DNA from: Isoetes taiwanensis
Taxonomy: Eukaryota; Streptophyta; Lycopodiopsida; Isoetales; Isoetaceae
Direction of reading: 5' to 3'
Assembly (NCBI GenBank): GCA_021234155.1
Contig: JAJEKV010000030.1
Coordinates: 1,812,333 to 1,876,332, forward strand
DNA: 64,000 nucleotides
Part shown: positions 34,441 through 46,814 of the stretch, piece by piece
How positions within the stretch are numbered: the stretch's first letter is position 1
How the letters are laid out: every line of letters starts with the position of its first letter
The notes under the pieces: generated by a model
What the model saw: the letters and a program-made list of their open reading frames with translations, nothing else
What the model was told of the DNA's origin: nothing
The model's database searches: none
Program-made: the position numbers and the translations under genes

Positions 34441-34930
34441 TGCGGTGTGATATGACAACCTATATAGGTAAAGAAGGCTTTGGTGCTCAAAGAATAAGAA
34501 TTTAGATGGGGCCACTAAAATAGCGGATCACCCTTTTGAAGATTGAGATACTTTTTACTTGAAGTATCACATTGGCCTCTTCTGTAATTCAAGTTAATCA
34601 ACAAGATGGGCACATGATATTGGGAAGAAACATTAAACAAGAATGGATATAAAAATTATGTAATCGAGACAATACAAGTAACTTCGCCTATTAGACACAA
34701 GATGACCAAAACATAGATTGGTAAAAGCTACATAATCAAAAAATATGTAAAAGAAACCATACCTCTATTTTAAACATAGTAGAGGCAAGACTAGAGTCAT
34801 TTGAAACCGATGCAAATAAGATGCTTAATGATGTTATCGGCAAAGACGCAATGCCAAGCTAGTGATGGAGCCGATCACCAGAGTAAAATGCCCAATCTTG
34901 CTCTTTCTGCAACCGCATAGGTAGTCATGT
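34441..34930. other. non-coding, AT-rich
   Basis: No gene, repeat or motif of note was seen on either strand. Confidence 0.5.
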
Positions 34931-34942
34931 AATATGGGGGTG

Positions 34943-35125
34943 AAATTTGAATTTGAATCACGCGTCTTGGGAAACGGGCCCACATTTAAAATTTGAATTT
35001 AAATCATGGGCGGGAGGAGATGGGGAACGAACGCCCACATTCAAAATTTGAATTTGAATCGTGCAAGGGGGGGAGATGGGGAATAGCAGGCCCACATTCA
35101 AAATTTGAATTTGAATCGTGGGCGT
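34943..35125. repeat. tandem repeat, about 60-65 bp unit, three copies
   Basis: Each unit has AAAATTTGAATTTGAATC, then a variable GC-rich part ending GGGCCCACATT or similar. Starts near 34945, 34988, 35043 and 35099 (last partial). Non-coding. Confidence 0.8.
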
Positions 35126-35559
35126 TTGGTTGTGAGCGGGAGGGGAAAGGGGGGCCCTATTTCTTCCTTCTATCTCAGAAGAGCACCACGCCTAGCTCTT
35201 GGCACATCGCCCTCCATTCTTTGCTGATAACATCATTAAGCATCTTATTTGCATCAGTGGCGCCATACCTTATTGGTCGCTATCTTCATCTACATCGATA
35301 TAGCAGAGGGAGAATAATCACAGGTGCTTATTTTCAAGCTTGTTCTCTTCATCTGTCATAGATCTATGTTCTTCTTGCTCGTAGAGTATGGAGGCCTTTT
35401 TTCCTGTTAGCTTAATCCTTATTCTATATGTTTTATTCTTGTTTTCACCTTTTCATTTATCTTTTTTTTGCTATGCTAGTATGCTTTAGAAGCGCACATC
35501 CTTAGGATTATCTTGCTCTATAGGTAGAATTACTTAGATTCCATTATTCCATAGGTGCC

Positions 35560-36810
35560 CACGTGCATATCCCTAGGCCGAACTTTATCAAGGGACCCCA
35601 CTTGTGTAAATAATATGCATAAAAAGCCTTTCCAACGAGCTAAAAAGCAAAAAATGGAGTCCGAATACAAGAGTTATGCCAAAAACTGTATACATCGCCA
35701 CCACTGTGCTCCTCAACTTGGGCAGGCGCCCAATTTGGGTCCCCATCTGTGTAAATAGTATGCTTGAAGGGCCCTTTGGACAAGCTTTCCAACGAGCTAA
35801 AAAGCGCCAAAACCAGAGTCAAAATACATGGGTTATGCCAAAAATCCTATACATTGCCACCACGGAGCCCCTCAAATTGGGCGGGCGCCCAATTTAGAGC
35901 CCCATTTGTGTAATTACTATGCTTGAAAGGTCCTCTGGAGAAGCTTTCCACCGAGATAAAAAACGCCAAAACAGAGTCCGGATGCAAAAGTTATGCCAAA
36001 AAAAGTATTCTAACACCCCGGAGCCCCTCAAATTGGGCGCCCGCCCAATTTGAGCCATATTTGGATCCCATTTAGATAAAGCTTATGCTTGATTATTGTC
36101 TTTATCAAAGCCCTCTGAATAAGCATTCCAAGGAGCTAAAGAACGCCGAAAACGGAGTTCGAAACCAAAAGTTATGCCGAGAAACCTATACTGCCACCCT
36201 TGAGCCCCTAAAATTGGGCGCCCGCCCAATTTGAACCCAATTTCAGGGTCTATTTCTATAAATAGTATGCTTGGTTTTTGCCTTTATCGAAGCCCTCTAA
36301 ACAAGCTTTCCAACTATATAAAAAACGCCGAAAACGGAGTCCGGATGCAAAAGTTATCCCGAAAAAAGTATTCTGCCACCCCGGAGTCCCGAAAACACCT
36401 TAAATTGGGCGCCCGCCCAATTTGAGCCAAATTTGGGGACCATTTGTTTGGCTTTTGGGGGAAAACATTTTGCCATGCAAGGCAATACCCCCCGAGAGCA
36501 AATTGGGCGCCTGCCCAATTTGGCCCTTGGGGGAAAACTTTTTGCCATGCACCAGGGCAAATCAGGCGCCCGCCCAATTTGGACCTTGGGGGAGACATTT
36601 TGCCATGCAAGGCAACACCCCCTGGGGCAAATTGGCCGCCCGCCCAGTTAGGCTTTTGGGGGAAAACTTTTTGCCATGCAAGACAACACCCCACAGGGCA
36701 AATTGAGCCCCCCTTTGATTTTAGCCCTTGGGGGAAAACATTTTGCCATGCAAGGCAACAACCCCTGGGGCAAATTGGGCGCCTCATTTTGGCCCTTGGG
36801 AGAAGTTTTC
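35560..36810. repeat. hairpin repeat array B, two unit types
   Basis: First part (35560-36430): units of about 150-190 bases sharing AAGCTTTCCAACGAGCTAAA, AACGGAGTC, AAAAGTTATGCC and GCCCCTCAAATTGGGCG followed by CCCGCCCAATTT. Second part (36430-36800): shorter units of about 60 bases sharing CTTTTGGGGGAAAAC, TTTTGCCATGCAAGGCAA, CACCCC and again the palindrome. The core AAATTGGGCGCCCGCCCAAT recurs at 36026, 36208 and 36399, with one-base variants elsewhere. A lone copy, TTTGGGCGGGCGCCCAA, lies at about 44992. Reading frames through the array (for example 36314-36787) only reflect the repeat. Confidence 0.88.
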
Positions 36811-37800
36811 TTTTGTCTTAATATTAGGTATTTAAATGGCGTGTTTTTTTATTTGGCATAACCTTCTGTTCTAACCGAAGATTTATTGCTGTGCAGAATC
36901 AATGGCTAAGAGATTCTTGAGAGTCTTGACGGATTGAGAAGTCAACTCCACATGAGGTAGAAGAGGAGGGAAATAAGTCACGCTCCCAAGAATTCATGGA
37001 GAGGATGGAAAGTATGAAAGATGCTCCACAACAAGCTCAAGCACACATTGAAGAACCTAAAAAAGGTCTGCCAGACGAAGAGCAACCTGATGTTATATGC
37101 TCCATATGTTTGTAAACAATATCTAATGAATGTCTCGCATTAAATGTTATTATATCCACTTATGTTGTGCTATGTTCGGACCATTCTGAGTGTCCCCGAC
37201 TATGAATCTACACTATGCGGATTTGCGAAAGCCGGCTTCAGTAGCAAGACCACCTATAGTGAAGGCGCTTGGGCGGGACACAAACTTGGATGGCACTTCT
37301 TTGGCTTAATAGATACAAGGCCTGCCATCTCACCTACCTGCACGATTCCCGAAATTTTGCATCATTCTAACAAATAAAACCCCTATATTCTAAAAATTCG
37401 GGTCCATTTGGGAGTCATATGGACTTAGGGAAAGTCCATATATAATGAAATTATGCTTAAACATTAATTGATGTTGTTTATCACGATGATCAGAAGTCCA
37501 CAAAGGAACAATTTGTAAACTTATCATTAGCTTGATTAACCGGATTTGTTGCACACTTGGACTCAAGTATGATAGCATAAATACCTACAAATTTCTTTTG
37601 AATATTCTAGTTCCGACCCTTGACAAATCAAGCTCAATTATAGTTTTGATGTTGGAGACTCTTGGAGCAGCAATTGACCCTAGATGCTCACTAAATCAGG
37701 GGCATTATCTATTATTTATTCTATTACCTCCAAGTTGTCTGATCTACTCCAAACTTAGAGCAAAATCAGGGGTCATATTTGCATGATCTTCAAATCTTCA
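36811..37800. other. non-coding, no gene seen
   Basis: Short ORFs only. A stretch near 36900-37110 has protein-like fragments with no recognisable family. Nothing else supported. Confidence 0.5.
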
Positions 37801-37802
37801 AA

Positions 37803-38030
37803 GACATTTCTCTGCTAACAGAAGACTTTTTGGCACAAGTAAAGTTGGAGACTTTGGAAAAAAAATTCATTGGGGTTCCTGTCTGCAATTAGTATTAGCC
37901 CAACTATGGGTGTGACATTCTCTGCTAATACAAGACTTTTTGGCACAAGTAAAGTTGAAGACTTGGAAAACTTCTCATGGGGGTTCCTCTTTGCAATTAG
38001 TATTAGCCTAACTATGGGTGTGAACATTCC
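37803..38030. repeat. tandem duplication, period about 110 bp
   Basis: AGACTTTTTGGCACAAGTAA and GCAATTAGTATTAGCC occur in both copies (starts about 37812 and 37922), with several differences. Confidence 0.88.
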
Positions 38031-38234
38031 GATTTATTGTCCCGAGGTGACCGATTTGCTGCGAATCGTGTTATGCCATGTCAGCTTTTTTTCATCTCAA
38101 CCATTAGATCTTCTAATTTATGAATTGACAGCTAGGAAAAATAGAAAACCCAGGTAATTCCTTCGGCGGGCCACGGCCCTAACCATTCCGACCCAGAGGT
38201 GACCGGATATCATTCATCGTCTTGGAAAGGGACT

Positions 38235-38370
38235 GGCTTATTTTATTTTTTCCATGCATTGATAGAAAGGCTAGGTATAGGTAATGAAACTTCTAGAGTT
38301 CATTTTTATTTTATTTTTCCCATGCATTGATAGAAAAGCTAGATAATGAAACTTCTAGAGTTCATTCTGA
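38235..38370. repeat. tandem duplication, period about 64 bp
   Basis: CCATGCATTGATAGAAA and AATGAAACTTCTAGAGTTCA occur in both copies (about 38250 and 38320); the second lacks a short GGTATAGG piece. Confidence 0.85.
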
Positions 38371-38469
38371 TGTATTTTTCTTCCACCTATATTTATTATT
38401 TTATTGAGTTTTCTTGTTTCATGGGACTCTTGTTTGGTTGTATTTGTTATTGTTCAATTTAGAAGAATT

Positions 38470-40661
38470 GGGAAAGCATTTCTATTTCTATCCAACCACC
38501 ATACCCCCAGCAAAATAAGCTTTGCAACGAAGACCAAGAAGTTGTGGAAAGAATACGGAGAAGACATCCTAAGGTTCGGACTTCCAGACATAGATGAAAC
38601 GAAGGCGAGGCTGTTGTCCTCGATGCTGCTCTCCAAATCGATCTCGCCCACTAAAGCCGCTCTAGCATGCCTCCAAATACCAATCATATGGAGATCAGAC
38701 GACGTCCACTTCATCGACTCCTCCCCGCTGTCAACCAGAGAGCACCTCCTCACATGCGACGCCATGCCAACGCTCCATCCCATAGATCACTATGTAACAA
38801 GGCCCGTAAACATGGACGGCGTAATATACAACTAGTTCTGGCACTCATACATCGTCAAGCCAGCCACGTCCACAAAGCAAGCCACGTTCCACACTGCTCT
38901 AGACCACAAGATCATCCCCACAAACCAACTAGTACGCTTCACCGACTACCATCCCATCCACCACACCGAAGAATTCTGCTACAACATACTCCTTGACAAA
39001 ATCCCGTTCAAACTGAAAGCCGAACTGCTCTCCCCAAACAAACCATGCACAGTCCCATGGCCTGGAACTAGAATGCCAATTCTAACACCTACTGTCAACC
39101 GAAGATGGCATCCTCGCCCACGTCCAAGCATATGCCGAACACCACCTCCTCGCGAACGAGGAGCAGCAACAAATCATCGATGCAATACTCTCGAACACCC
39201 TGTCGCTCAACATGCAGCACCATGGCTCACCAAACGTTGACTAAGAAGACCAACAACCACATGCAGACGATCAGCAAGGCCAAGCGCAACACACAGGCGA
39301 GCCAAACATACCAGCCACCCCGCCGGTGGACGCCACGCTGTCACCCAAGCAAGCACACACCCACGAAGCAATAACGAGAGAAGCGCACAGGTTCCACGTC
39401 ATATCGGGCACGCTGGGATCTGGAAAGACCTATTTGACGAGACACATAATACAACACTTCATCAGCAATGGGAAAGCGGTATTGCCCACCGCGACCACCG
39501 GAAGGGCTGCATCAAAGCTATGGAGAGGAGCGACCACTACGCACTACCAATTCGCAATCCCAGGTAAACAGCAAACCTAAAATGCGAGTCGCGGCTGCCC
39601 AACTGCACTAACGCATGGCGCCCTCTCATTGTGCAGTAAAACAGCAATGGCCAAACAAAATCAGACACACAGACGTAAGGCACCAACAGATTTAGGCGTT
39701 CCAAGTCCTCATCATCGACAAGATGTCAATGCTCACGTTCGCCAACCTCAACATGATACTCAGGCAAATAGAAGAAGTGACAATGCAACCACCAAGCGAG
39801 TTCCTGCGAACACGGGCGATAATCCTCGTCGGCGACCACACCCAGCTCCCTCCCATATGCAAACACAAAAAGAGGGACACCGACAATGTCGACAACGTGT
39901 GCAAGCTGTGCACCCTCGCCAACAGCCCCCACTTCGTGCAAGCAAAGAAGTGCCACTTGACGCAATCCATCGGGCACTCCTCTGATCCAGAGCGAGCTCG
40001 CGCAAATGTTGGGACCCTACATCATCGACAAAGAAGAAGAACTCGGCAAGATCGATCGTAACACCACGGTGCTGTGCACCCACCATGAGGACGTCTGATA
40101 TTACAAAGCGATGGCCATGATCAAGATGTTCCTTTGCGACTGTATCCACGAGATACGAGTACATACCAACGCAACAACAGAAGACGAGATGAGCAGCTGG
40201 ACCGACGACCCGGCATTCCACCAGATACCTTACATCATCGTGGGATGCAAAGTCATAATCGTTACCAACATGGACAAACCAGGAGAAATAGTCAACGGAA
40301 CGACATGAACAGTCGCATATATAGAGACCGACGAGCAAACATGAGATGTGAAAGGCATCACGATCTACCCGATGACTCCCTCTACCACATACACGTCAAG
40401 CAAACGCTGGACGAGTACAGGCACTAGAGGCCCAAGACCATCTTGAAGGGAACATTCGTGCTCGCGCTGGCGTATGCCATGACAGGCCACAAGAGCCAAA
40501 GCTCCATGATAGAAGGCAACGCAATCATAGTTGTGAGGAGGGCATTCACGCCTGGGCTACTGTACGTGATGCTCTCGCGAATAAAAGACAGGAAACAATT
40601 GTCGATCGTGTCGCTAATCACGACGGCGGACTTCCAGCCAAACAAAACGCTGCTAATGTAG
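38470..40661 (+). pseudogene. Helitron-like PIF1-type helicase remnant
   Basis: Pieces in order: SPTKAALACLQIPIIWRSDD and VHFIDSSPLSTREHLL (inter-domain region seen before the helicase in Helitron Rep-Hel proteins); YNILLDKIPFKLKAELL; then HVISGTLGSGKTYLTRHIIQ (Walker A), TATTGRAASKLWRGATT, a GT-AG intron-like gap (about 39562-39642), KMSMLTFANLNMI (Walker B region with Lys for the usual Glu/Asp), IILVGDHTQLPPI, and after decay ALAYAMTGHKSQSSMIEGNA and LYVMLSRIKDRKQL (C-terminal helicase motifs). Many frameshifts. It is GC-richer than the surroundings, consistent with foreign origin. No Rep HUH motif and no Helitron ends were identified. Confidence 0.7.
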
Positions 40662-42173
40662 CTGCTTCAAAACCTGTGGTAATCCCCACTTCGTCGTACA
40701 AGGGGAAACCCTACATTTTTAAAACGCCGTCGCGCCATGGATTCTTTCTATTAGGGACCCAATAAAGGATGCACAATGTAAGATTCATATATTAATACAT
40801 ATTCTCTTAGCATGCCGCTAAAATTCAAATTACTACAATTAAAATACCAACACAAATCCATCTACCTAGCCTTCTTCCGAACCCTGCAGTTCTGCTAGTT
40901 AGCTTCCATTTTGTGTTACAGCTTTGGGCTTCCTTCAGTTCATGGCTATGGTTCGGATTTGGTCCGTCGCATTTTGTACAGAGTGTTGTTGTGCAGTTTA
41001 GTCTGTTGGTGTAGCCTGGATATGGCTTGCAAATCCTAGAAGAGCTTTGTCGCCCAACATGGCCCTTTTGGTAGAAACACATGGTGGCAACATCCCATAC
41101 ACTTGGTAAGTTACAATTCTAAAGGCAATTCGCTTTCTAAATTTAAGCTGGTTTGATAATTTCACTTTCTAGATCATTACTCTTACCTGTAAGTTGCTTT
41201 GATCATTGGCTTCCCTATTCCTACAGCAAATGCTGTAGAAGAATAATTGATGGAGCTCAGATGTCTTAGAGATAAGGAAGATACTAATAGAAAAAAGTGG
41301 GTTGTATTGATATCTCAAATGTAAAAGGAAGTCCAACTTAGCTATTTTTGTTATGTTATTGCGCATAAGTAAATATGAAGAGCAAGAGTTCTTGAAGCCA
41401 TCAGGATCCTAAAGGCATAGTATTTATGTTGTTGGTATATATCATTGTGATGTGTGTCTTTGGCTTATGCATTGCCTCTTTGATGCCCATGTGAGTTGGA
41501 AAATGGGGACTGTATTTATTGTTTGGAATGGAAATAATGAAGATCAGATTCTTCCAGGTCCTTCTGCAGATCTTCCCACCTACTGACTAAAAGATTAACT
41601 TGACCAATAATATTCAACTCAACATTGTTCACTTTGTTATATCATAACCTTTTTTGGTCATTAATCAATATATTGATTTGCTCTCTTTGCTATCAATATT
41701 TGTGCTTCTATTTATCGAATTGATATCAAAGCCACAAATCTAGCTGTCAATTTGGTACCAGAGCAAGGGAACCACCAGACACTAGGTCTTAACATTAGAC
41801 AAACAACACTACAAATAATCATATGCATCTAAACATCAGGTGGTTGGTATTGAACATCAGATAAGCAACACTACAAATAATTGTTTGTCCACTGTCACCA
41901 ACATGCTATAGATGCATATTTGAGAGAAAGCATTATCCACCTTTACAACTGCAAATTCAGGTCCGTTGCCTAGAGAAAGCATTGACCATATAAGATAATT
42001 TGGTACCAGAGCAATTTGTGATAATCATTTGTGGTCACAACCTATAGTAGGTAAGACCTTCGCATGTGCCCCAATGCATCTTGGTAGGATATTGCATGAG
42101 TTCGTTTTACTTGCCTCATTAGTCTTGATGTAGCATTTTCAATACAATGTAATGATCCAGTGAATATGAGAAT
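40662..42173. other. non-coding, no gene seen
   Basis: AT-rich. AATTTGGTACCAGAGCAA occurs at 41753 and 41998, a PBS-like word that may be left over from an old retroelement, but no LTR pair was found. Confidence 0.5.
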
Positions 42174-42893
42174 TCAACTATATAATTTTATTGAAAAACT
42201 TCTAAAAAAAAGTTCAATTGAAGCTTTTCGATTAAGTTCCAACTTTAATAGGGAAGTAGACGAAAACTTGCCCAGAAAATGGCCTTCATGACTGAATAAA
42301 ATACAAGGGAAATGACCCATTTTAATTAGGAGAAATTGTATGCTTCGTAAGATTTTTACTGATAGATTGTTGATGTACTTCCCGTACAACATTTCAGGTG
42401 CCATATAGGAGTATGTGCCTTTCATACTTGTATTAATAGAATCTGCATTGAAATCTAGTTTAGCCTCGCCAAAGTCAGCGATCTTCATTAAAAAACTTTC
42501 GACTCTTTTAGTGACCAGAATGTTGGAGGGCTTCATATCTCTATGAATCACTCCATTTCTATGCAAGTATTCCATTGCTTTTGCAATCTGTAGCATGATT
42601 TCTACAGTCTGCCCCAGGTTTACAGGGTTTTCCAAGAGCTGTCCAAGGTTTGTATCCATTATCTCCAAAACAAGACAATTATTGGATCTATCACTAGGCA
42701 AGAGAGGCCATTTATCCCTCTTGAAATGGCCTATTATCTGCACTATATGAGGGGAACCAGAATCAATGGTCGGCAATGTTCTTAACACAAGAATTTCGTC
42801 CTCAAAGGATGAATGTTTAGGAAGAAAGAATTTCACGGCTACTGGAAAGGCACGCCGATGACAATCCCGATGACGGTATTTGAGAATATTCAA
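42174..42893 (-). pseudogene. truncated protein kinase copy
   Basis: A 239-aa ORF closely related to the kinase at 47.6-50.6 kb. It has PVAVKFFLP (ATP-binding Lys), SPHIVQIIGHFKRDKWPLLP, LVLEIMDTNLGQLLE, IHRDMKPSNILVTKR (catalytic loop), IADFGEAKLDFNADS (DFG) and SYMAPEMLYGKYINN. It lacks the glycine-rich loop and helical N-terminus, and after the APE motif the sequence leaves the family (no DVFSFG). It is therefore a partial duplicate truncated at both ends and unlikely to be active. It lacks the internal activation-segment duplication of the full gene. Confidence 0.85.
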
Positions 42894-45200
42894 GTTTGGG
42901 CTGGTGAATTCACCTGCTTGTACTAAAGATGCTTGCTTGTTTCATGTAAAATACTTGATTCAATATTGACAACACAATCACCTTAGTTTTTGGAGGATGG
43001 CTCGTCCACCATGGGACAATGGCCATTGGAACATATCTTTTTACTATTGCCCTTTATGTGGTAGCATAGTAGTCCACTGCCACAGCCACATCTAAATCAG
43101 CCATAGTTAGAATCGAGTATTCTGCATTTTAGTTGTACCACTAATTCAGTGTCCTGTCCCCTGGATTAAACTAATCGGCCTAAAACTTAAATACATAGAT
43201 TTCGTTGCATGAGTCACTTTGCTCTATGTGAATAAATATTTCTATTCCTATGGGTGCAGATTAATGCACTGCCTCCAATGCTGAACTCATCTACCTAGTC
43301 TAATTTGTGCCTGTCAGCGCCAATATGGACTCGCATCCGGAACACTGTGATAGATTGCAGTAGCTGTTGCTAATGGGCATGAAGCCGAGAATAAACCACT
43401 GCTTCAAATTTTAGGGTCTAAACAGGGTCTAAACAAAACCATAATAGTATCCTGATCAAGCAAGGGCTAAAGGAAAAAGACACATTCACAGAAGCAGAAT
43501 AGCTGGTTGGGACACATAAAGCACAAACCACCTAAACTTTTCAAAGAGGAAAAAATTGCATCGGTAAAGGGCAATAGACGGTTCATATTAAGCGAAATCT
43601 TTTGTATGGGACTATGAGAGCCATCGATGTCAGGGCAAATAATGAAAGGCCTTCTTTGCACCATCGATGTCAGGGCAAATAATGAAAGGCCTTCTTTGCA
43701 AGGTAAAAGAAGGCAAACAACGGAAAATAGGAAAAGGAAAAAAATTCTGGGAATCAACCTTTGTGCAAAAACTGCGTTGTCGGAGTTGCGGCTATGGTGG
43801 ATTCAGAGCCCCAGTCAGATTCTAGCTGTGTCACCGTATCGCCATAAACAATCTATGATTCCAGAATGGCTTGTCTTAGTCTAACTTCGACATAGCCCTG
43901 ATTCTTTAATTTTTTCTTATTTTTTTCGATATCTGCTGAGTCTAGATCCAATCCGACTATGGCGATTTTAGATCCACAAAGGGCGATTTTGGGGGTTAGG
44001 AGAAAGGATTCATGCAAGGGCAACTGACCCCATCAGGGGGTCTTTAACTAAGTCAAGATCGTTTCTAACACCAGATCTGTGCACAGGTCCATTGGAGCTG
44101 CAAGAAGGCTATTCTGAGCAGAAAAAGGCAGAATCTTACAGCATCGTCGGGAGGCGAAGTTAAGGCCAGGTCTCTCAATTGGCATTTTTCTCCATCTCTG
44201 CAATGTCTCCCCTCACCCAAATCCGTTGTTTTCCCTATTCCTCTGTTATGAGCCAAGTTTCGATTTGAGCCACCAGATTGAACCAACCCTGAGATCTCAG
44301 AACTCGCCAAACTCCTGTCGCAGCATAGCATAGCATGAACAATATCGCAGCACAGCATGAACAGAGCAGAGGACACTTGTTCTTTAGAATCTGGCTGCAC
44401 ATGAATGGATGGCTGGTGCCAGATTGTTGAGCCCCTGAAGGCCGTGATGGCAAAATAAGCTATAGAAGCTTCTCCTTGTTGCCCTCCATTGCCAACAGCT
44501 AGGTGTGCAAGTGGCTTAACCTTTCTGGCTGGAAATATGTATGGTGCAGCATCACCAAGCTAAGAAGATCGCCATAGTTCAGATTTTATAGAAAACCTCT
44601 GAAATGCAGAGTCGGAATGGCATGATGCACTCCGGGGTATAGGAGGAGATCCATAGCTCTGATCAATATGGTCTTGGGATCCGTTGAGATCAATTTCCTA
44701 AATACAGAGATGCCGGTCGGCTTGCAGAGCAAGAAAGGGCAATGAAGTGCAAATAAAAAAGTGAGAAGTTCAAATGAAAAGTGAAACACAATGCGTGTCA
44801 ACCAGAGAGCCAATTTCAAAGAAAATCTAGCAAAGAAAATATTGCGGGCAGAAAAGGAGACTGCATTAGGCTGGGATCACACTTACTGGAATGACCGAAG
44901 GTGAATAGAGAAGGACCAAATAGCATAGTGCCATGTGGCAAAATGCAAAGAAAGTGGTATCGCACTAAAACGGCCAAACCACCTGCTTTGTTTGGGCGGG
45001 CGCCCAAGTTGTGGTGGGCGAGACTGCCTGCCCAAGTTCGGGCTGCTGCATACGTGGACAATATTTGGAGGGAATTGCAGTATATGATCGGCTTGCAGTG
45101 AACGAAGACATACAGTGGTCAAACTGTTCTGCGCACAAGCAACAATCTTGAAATTTTTGTAAAGCACGTCGAATTGCTAAGAATTCAATTATTGCAGGAT
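42894..45200. other. non-coding, with two small tandem duplications
   Basis: A 41-bp tandem duplication (CCATCGATGTCAGGGCAAAT...) lies at 43620-43702. A lone hairpin core TTTGGGCGGGCGCCCAAG sits at about 44992. A 23-24 bp tandem duplication (TTCTTTTGTTTTGCAGATTT) is at about 45207-45258. Short ORFs lack motifs. Confidence 0.6.
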
Positions 45201-45254
45201 TTAAAGTGTTGGCATTCTTTTGTTTTGCAGATTTCCATTCTTTTGTTTTGCAGA

Positions 45255-46277
45255 TTTCCACATGGAGCACACTGATATTGAATCCGTTACTTGCACCCAG
45301 GACAGCCAAATGCCATTCTTTCCAAGCCATTTGCCCAGCAATTCCATGTGCACACCCTCCATGCATCCTACTTTTGGGATTGCTACTCGCTGCCATTTGT
45401 GTTTCATCAGCAGCCTAGCAATCCTCCTTTGGCATTCCAAGCATCACAGAATCTATCTTCTGCACCATATGGTGTTCATACTTACGCTGGAAATCCACAA
45501 ATTTCTCTTTCTCAGCCTCCAAACAAACCATGTGAATTCAGCAAGTTCTCAAGATTCTCCCATACATATTGCTGATCCTATTGTACAGAAGAAAAAGAGA
45601 GGTAGGCAACCCACTGGGAACAAGTCTGCTACAAAGAAAGGCAGGAAGGTAGACTCCAACAAGCCTGAGAAAGGTGAGAATGAATCCGATGACGAGGAAG
45701 GATGTGGTCCTAGAATTTGGCCAGAAAGGCATGTCGTTGCCCTTCTTCATGCTAGATGTGAGATGATCGCTGAATTTCAAGAGAAGCCCAAGCAAGGCGT
45801 AGATTTATGGGCGAAGGTACACACGAAAGTTATTGCTACTTGTCTTGATTTTAAGAAGGATTCAAAGGCATGCAGGAAAAAGTTCTCTTATGTTTTCAAG
45901 CAATACCGGCTGATGTGACATGGAACAGCATCTCGGGTAATGATAGGAGGGAGTCATGCCCTTACTTCGCTCTGTTAGATGAGTACTTTGGTGAAAGAGC
46001 CAACGTGCGAAAACATGTTCATGCCGTTGCAATTGACTTGGAGGAGGAGTCTGAGACACTTGAAGGGCAGCAAGCACCACCTGCAGTGGTCAAGAAAGAG
46101 ACGCCTGATTCTGTCTTCTCGAAGGAAAAGGCCAAGCAAATGGCTTTCACATTGATGGAGGATGTCATGAAGCAAGGCCAAGAGTTGAACAAGACTCTGC
46201 AAGCAAGTGAAGCTAAAAAGATCAGCATTCTTAAAGACTTCCGTGCTACGTTTGCTGCCATCCTTGACAAAATGTAG
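45255..46277 (+). pseudogene. Myb/SANT-like (trihelix-type) DNA-binding protein remnant
   Basis: Pieces: QQPSNPPLAFQASQNLSSAP (Pro/Gln-rich N-terminus, 45291 frame); after a shift near 45540, a basic stretch KKKRGRQPTGNKSATKKGRK and acidic linker; then RIWPERHVVALLHARCEMIA, VDLWAKVHTKV, ACRKKFSYVFKQY (45715-45910), a trihelix/Myb-SANT-like domain with W-x-W spacing. A 1-base shift at about 45905-45915 moves the reading into ISGNDRRESCPYFALLDEYF and a helical C-terminus (KAKQMAFTLMEDVMKQGQEL, stop 46277). Similar proteins occur as host factors and as the second protein of PIF/Harbinger elements. Two frameshifts indicate decay unless introns are involved. Confidence 0.6.
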
Positions 46278-46436
46278 ATGTCCAAAATATTGTTGATTCT
46301 GTGTAGTTCCTATGTCTACTTCTGTTTTCATACTTACGTTAATGATAATTTTCTGTAAGTGCAAATGCCTTGCATATATCTCAAAACATATTTTTTGTTC
46401 TTTATCATTTTCTTAAAACAAGCATGAGAATCTTTG

Positions 46437-46814
46437 TTATATCTTTTCATGTTCACCATATATGTCTAACAAAATCTGATCCAATCCTAGCCCCCTTCTG
46501 TATGCCCAAAGTGCAGGAGCAGATTGCTTCCTTGTAAGAGTGCTTTCAAAAAGGGAGCAGAGAAGCCTTACAGACTTTGACCAATTTAGGATTTGCATAC
46601 ATTGCGAAATGTTGTCATCTATGAACATGTAAATGAGTTGCATTAGAACAATCAGGAACCTTAAAAAAAGTCTTCGTTTACGCTGAACAACATTCTGAGA
46701 ATTGTGATCCTCAGAATTTGAGACAACATGTTCAGTGGTTTCATCCTCAGAATTTGAGATTACCTCCATTTGCCTACATATAGGAAATGAAAAGCTCTTT
46801 GGAAAAGCATGCAT
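46437..46814 (-). CDS. small ORF of unknown function
   Basis: 125 aa, starting MHAFPKSFSFPICRQMEVIS. It has two NSED acidic repeats, a basic/hydrophobic stretch RKRRLFLRFLIVLMQLIYMF and ends GEHEKI. It is tail-to-tail with the Myb-like remnant. It could be the N-terminal exon of a transposase paired with that gene, as in PIF/Harbinger elements; no DDE motif is present. Low confidence that it is expressed. Confidence 0.3.
   Translation of the reverse strand: MHAFPKSFSFPICRQMEVISNSEDETTEHVVSNSEDHNSQNVVQRKRRLFLRFLIVLMQLIYMFIDDNISQCMQILNWSKSVRLLCSLFESTLTRKQSAPALWAYRRGLGLDQILLDIYGEHEKI

Noticed and set aside
36314-36821. ORFs of 125-157 aa on both strands with repeated CLAWQNVFPQ- or FCHARQ-type text
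   Set aside because: They only translate the 60-bp hairpin repeat units; open frames on both strands follow from unit length and composition.
41753-42020. Two TTTGGTACCAGAGCA words resembling a copia primer-binding site
   Set aside because: No LTR pair, polypurine tract or coding nearby; too little to call an element.
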